Source of the DNA: Nevskiales bacterium
GTDB lineage: Bacteria > Pseudomonadota > Gammaproteobacteria > Nevskiales > Nevskiaceae
Direction: 5' to 3'
Length of the DNA stretch: 64,000 nucleotides
Assembly (NCBI GenBank): GCA_028698335.1
Contig: JAQVDP010000001.1
Location: 310,001 to 374,000 of the forward strand
In this document: positions 63,776 to 64,000 of the stretch, in pieces
Layout: every line of letters starts with the position of its first letter
How positions within the stretch are numbered: position 1 is the first letter of the stretch
The notes under the pieces: model-generated
What the model was told of the DNA's origin: nothing
Databases searched by the model: none
The model's input: the letters and a program-made list of their open reading frames with translations, nothing else
Position numbers and translations under genes: made by a program

Positions 63776-64000
63776 ATGCACGCCTTCGCACGTTCCATCA
63801 CCGACTTCGGCAACAGCGGCCTGCTGCTGGTCCTGTCCCTGCTGATCGGCCTGTGGCTGGCCGTCACCCACGGCCGGCGCGAGGCCGCGACGTGGCTGCT
63901 CGTGGTCGGCGCCTGCGCGCTGGTGCTGGCGCTGAGCAAGCTCTACTTCCGCGCCTGCCCGGTCGGCGACTGGCAGCTGCGCAGCCCCAGCGGGCATGCC
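63776..64000 (+). CDS. PAP2-family phosphatase, N-terminal part (cut by window end)
   Basis: An ATG at 63776 opens a frame that runs off the window after 75 codons. It has hydrophobic segments at about residues 15-30 and 41-54 and ends RSPSGHA, matching the PSGH motif of PAP2 phosphatases. The expected KX6RP motif is only loosely represented by KLYFRACP. It may act on lipid phosphates such as undecaprenyl or phosphatidate. It diverges from eutB across 136 bases with no recognised signal. Confidence 0.65.
   Translation, partial: MHAFARSITDFGNSGLLLVLSLLIGLWLAVTHGRREAATWLLVVGACALVLALSKLYFRACPVGDWQLRSPSGHA

Overview
The window reads as a chromosomal stretch of a GC-rich gammaproteobacterium, beginning at or beside the replication origin. 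A DnaA box (TTATCCACA) and a T-rich tract precede dnaN-recF-gyrB, so dnaA should lie just left of base 1. HisBHAF/HisE joined to tatABC, purEK, hrpA, yceH, apaG, sufT, a Pseudomonas-type HemB and a XanB2-type chorismatase point to a Xanthomonadales/Nevskiales/Pseudomonas-like lineage. This is an inference from gene content, not a phylogeny. No rRNA, tRNA, CRISPR array, insertion sequence or prophage was seen. Almost all genes look like native housekeeping or accessory chromosome genes.

Layout. 1-4.9 kb: origin-proximal dnaN-recF-gyrB. recF also carries two parS partition sites, a third follows its stop codon, and a near-perfect intrinsic-terminator structure lies in its first codons. 5-6.3 kb: a GcvA-like LysR gene and a divergent, apparently non-coding structured RNA with its own promoter and terminator. 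6.3-16.8 kb: SDR, DegV, an orphan ParA, purEK, an RND efflux operon with a SIMPL protein, sufT and apaG. 16.9-24.6 kb: an Old Yellow Enzyme with a palindromic operator, mutM, a lipoprotein serine hydrolase, a Xre-RES toxin-antitoxin pair, an RluA-type pseudouridine synthase, trhO and a GST. 24.7-28.7 kb: a Gld-type ABC operon. 28.8-35.2 kb: an LpxL-type acyltransferase, a second candidate structured RNA, dtd, hisBHAF, hisE and tatABC. 35.3-40.2 kb: a two-component system facing a minimal ABC exporter with a His/Cys-rich loop, plus a large unrecognised exported protein. 40.3-52.6 kb: SDR, a diguanylate cyclase, aroE-hemB, sterol desaturase-like, ECF sigma/anti-sigma, hydrolase, glpK, a flavoprotein, XanB2 and a BASS transporter. 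52.7-63.6 kb: a long leftward run of acyltransferase, hemE, pyrF, hrpA, yceH, cfa and eutCB. The window ends inside a PAP2-like gene.

Overlaps of the ATGA/GTGA type mark tight operons: purE/purK, MFP/SIMPL, trhO/GST, ABC ATPase/permease (twice), RR/HK, sigma/anti-sigma, xanB2/flavoprotein and eutB/eutC. Two short leader ORFs with strong Shine-Dalgarno sequences use the same overlap to join the sterol desaturase-like and BASS transporter genes. The most interesting points are the multi-coded recF gene, the LysR/sRNA divergon that resembles gcvA/gcvB, the second candidate RNA next to dtd, and the minimal ABC permease with a putative metal-binding loop.
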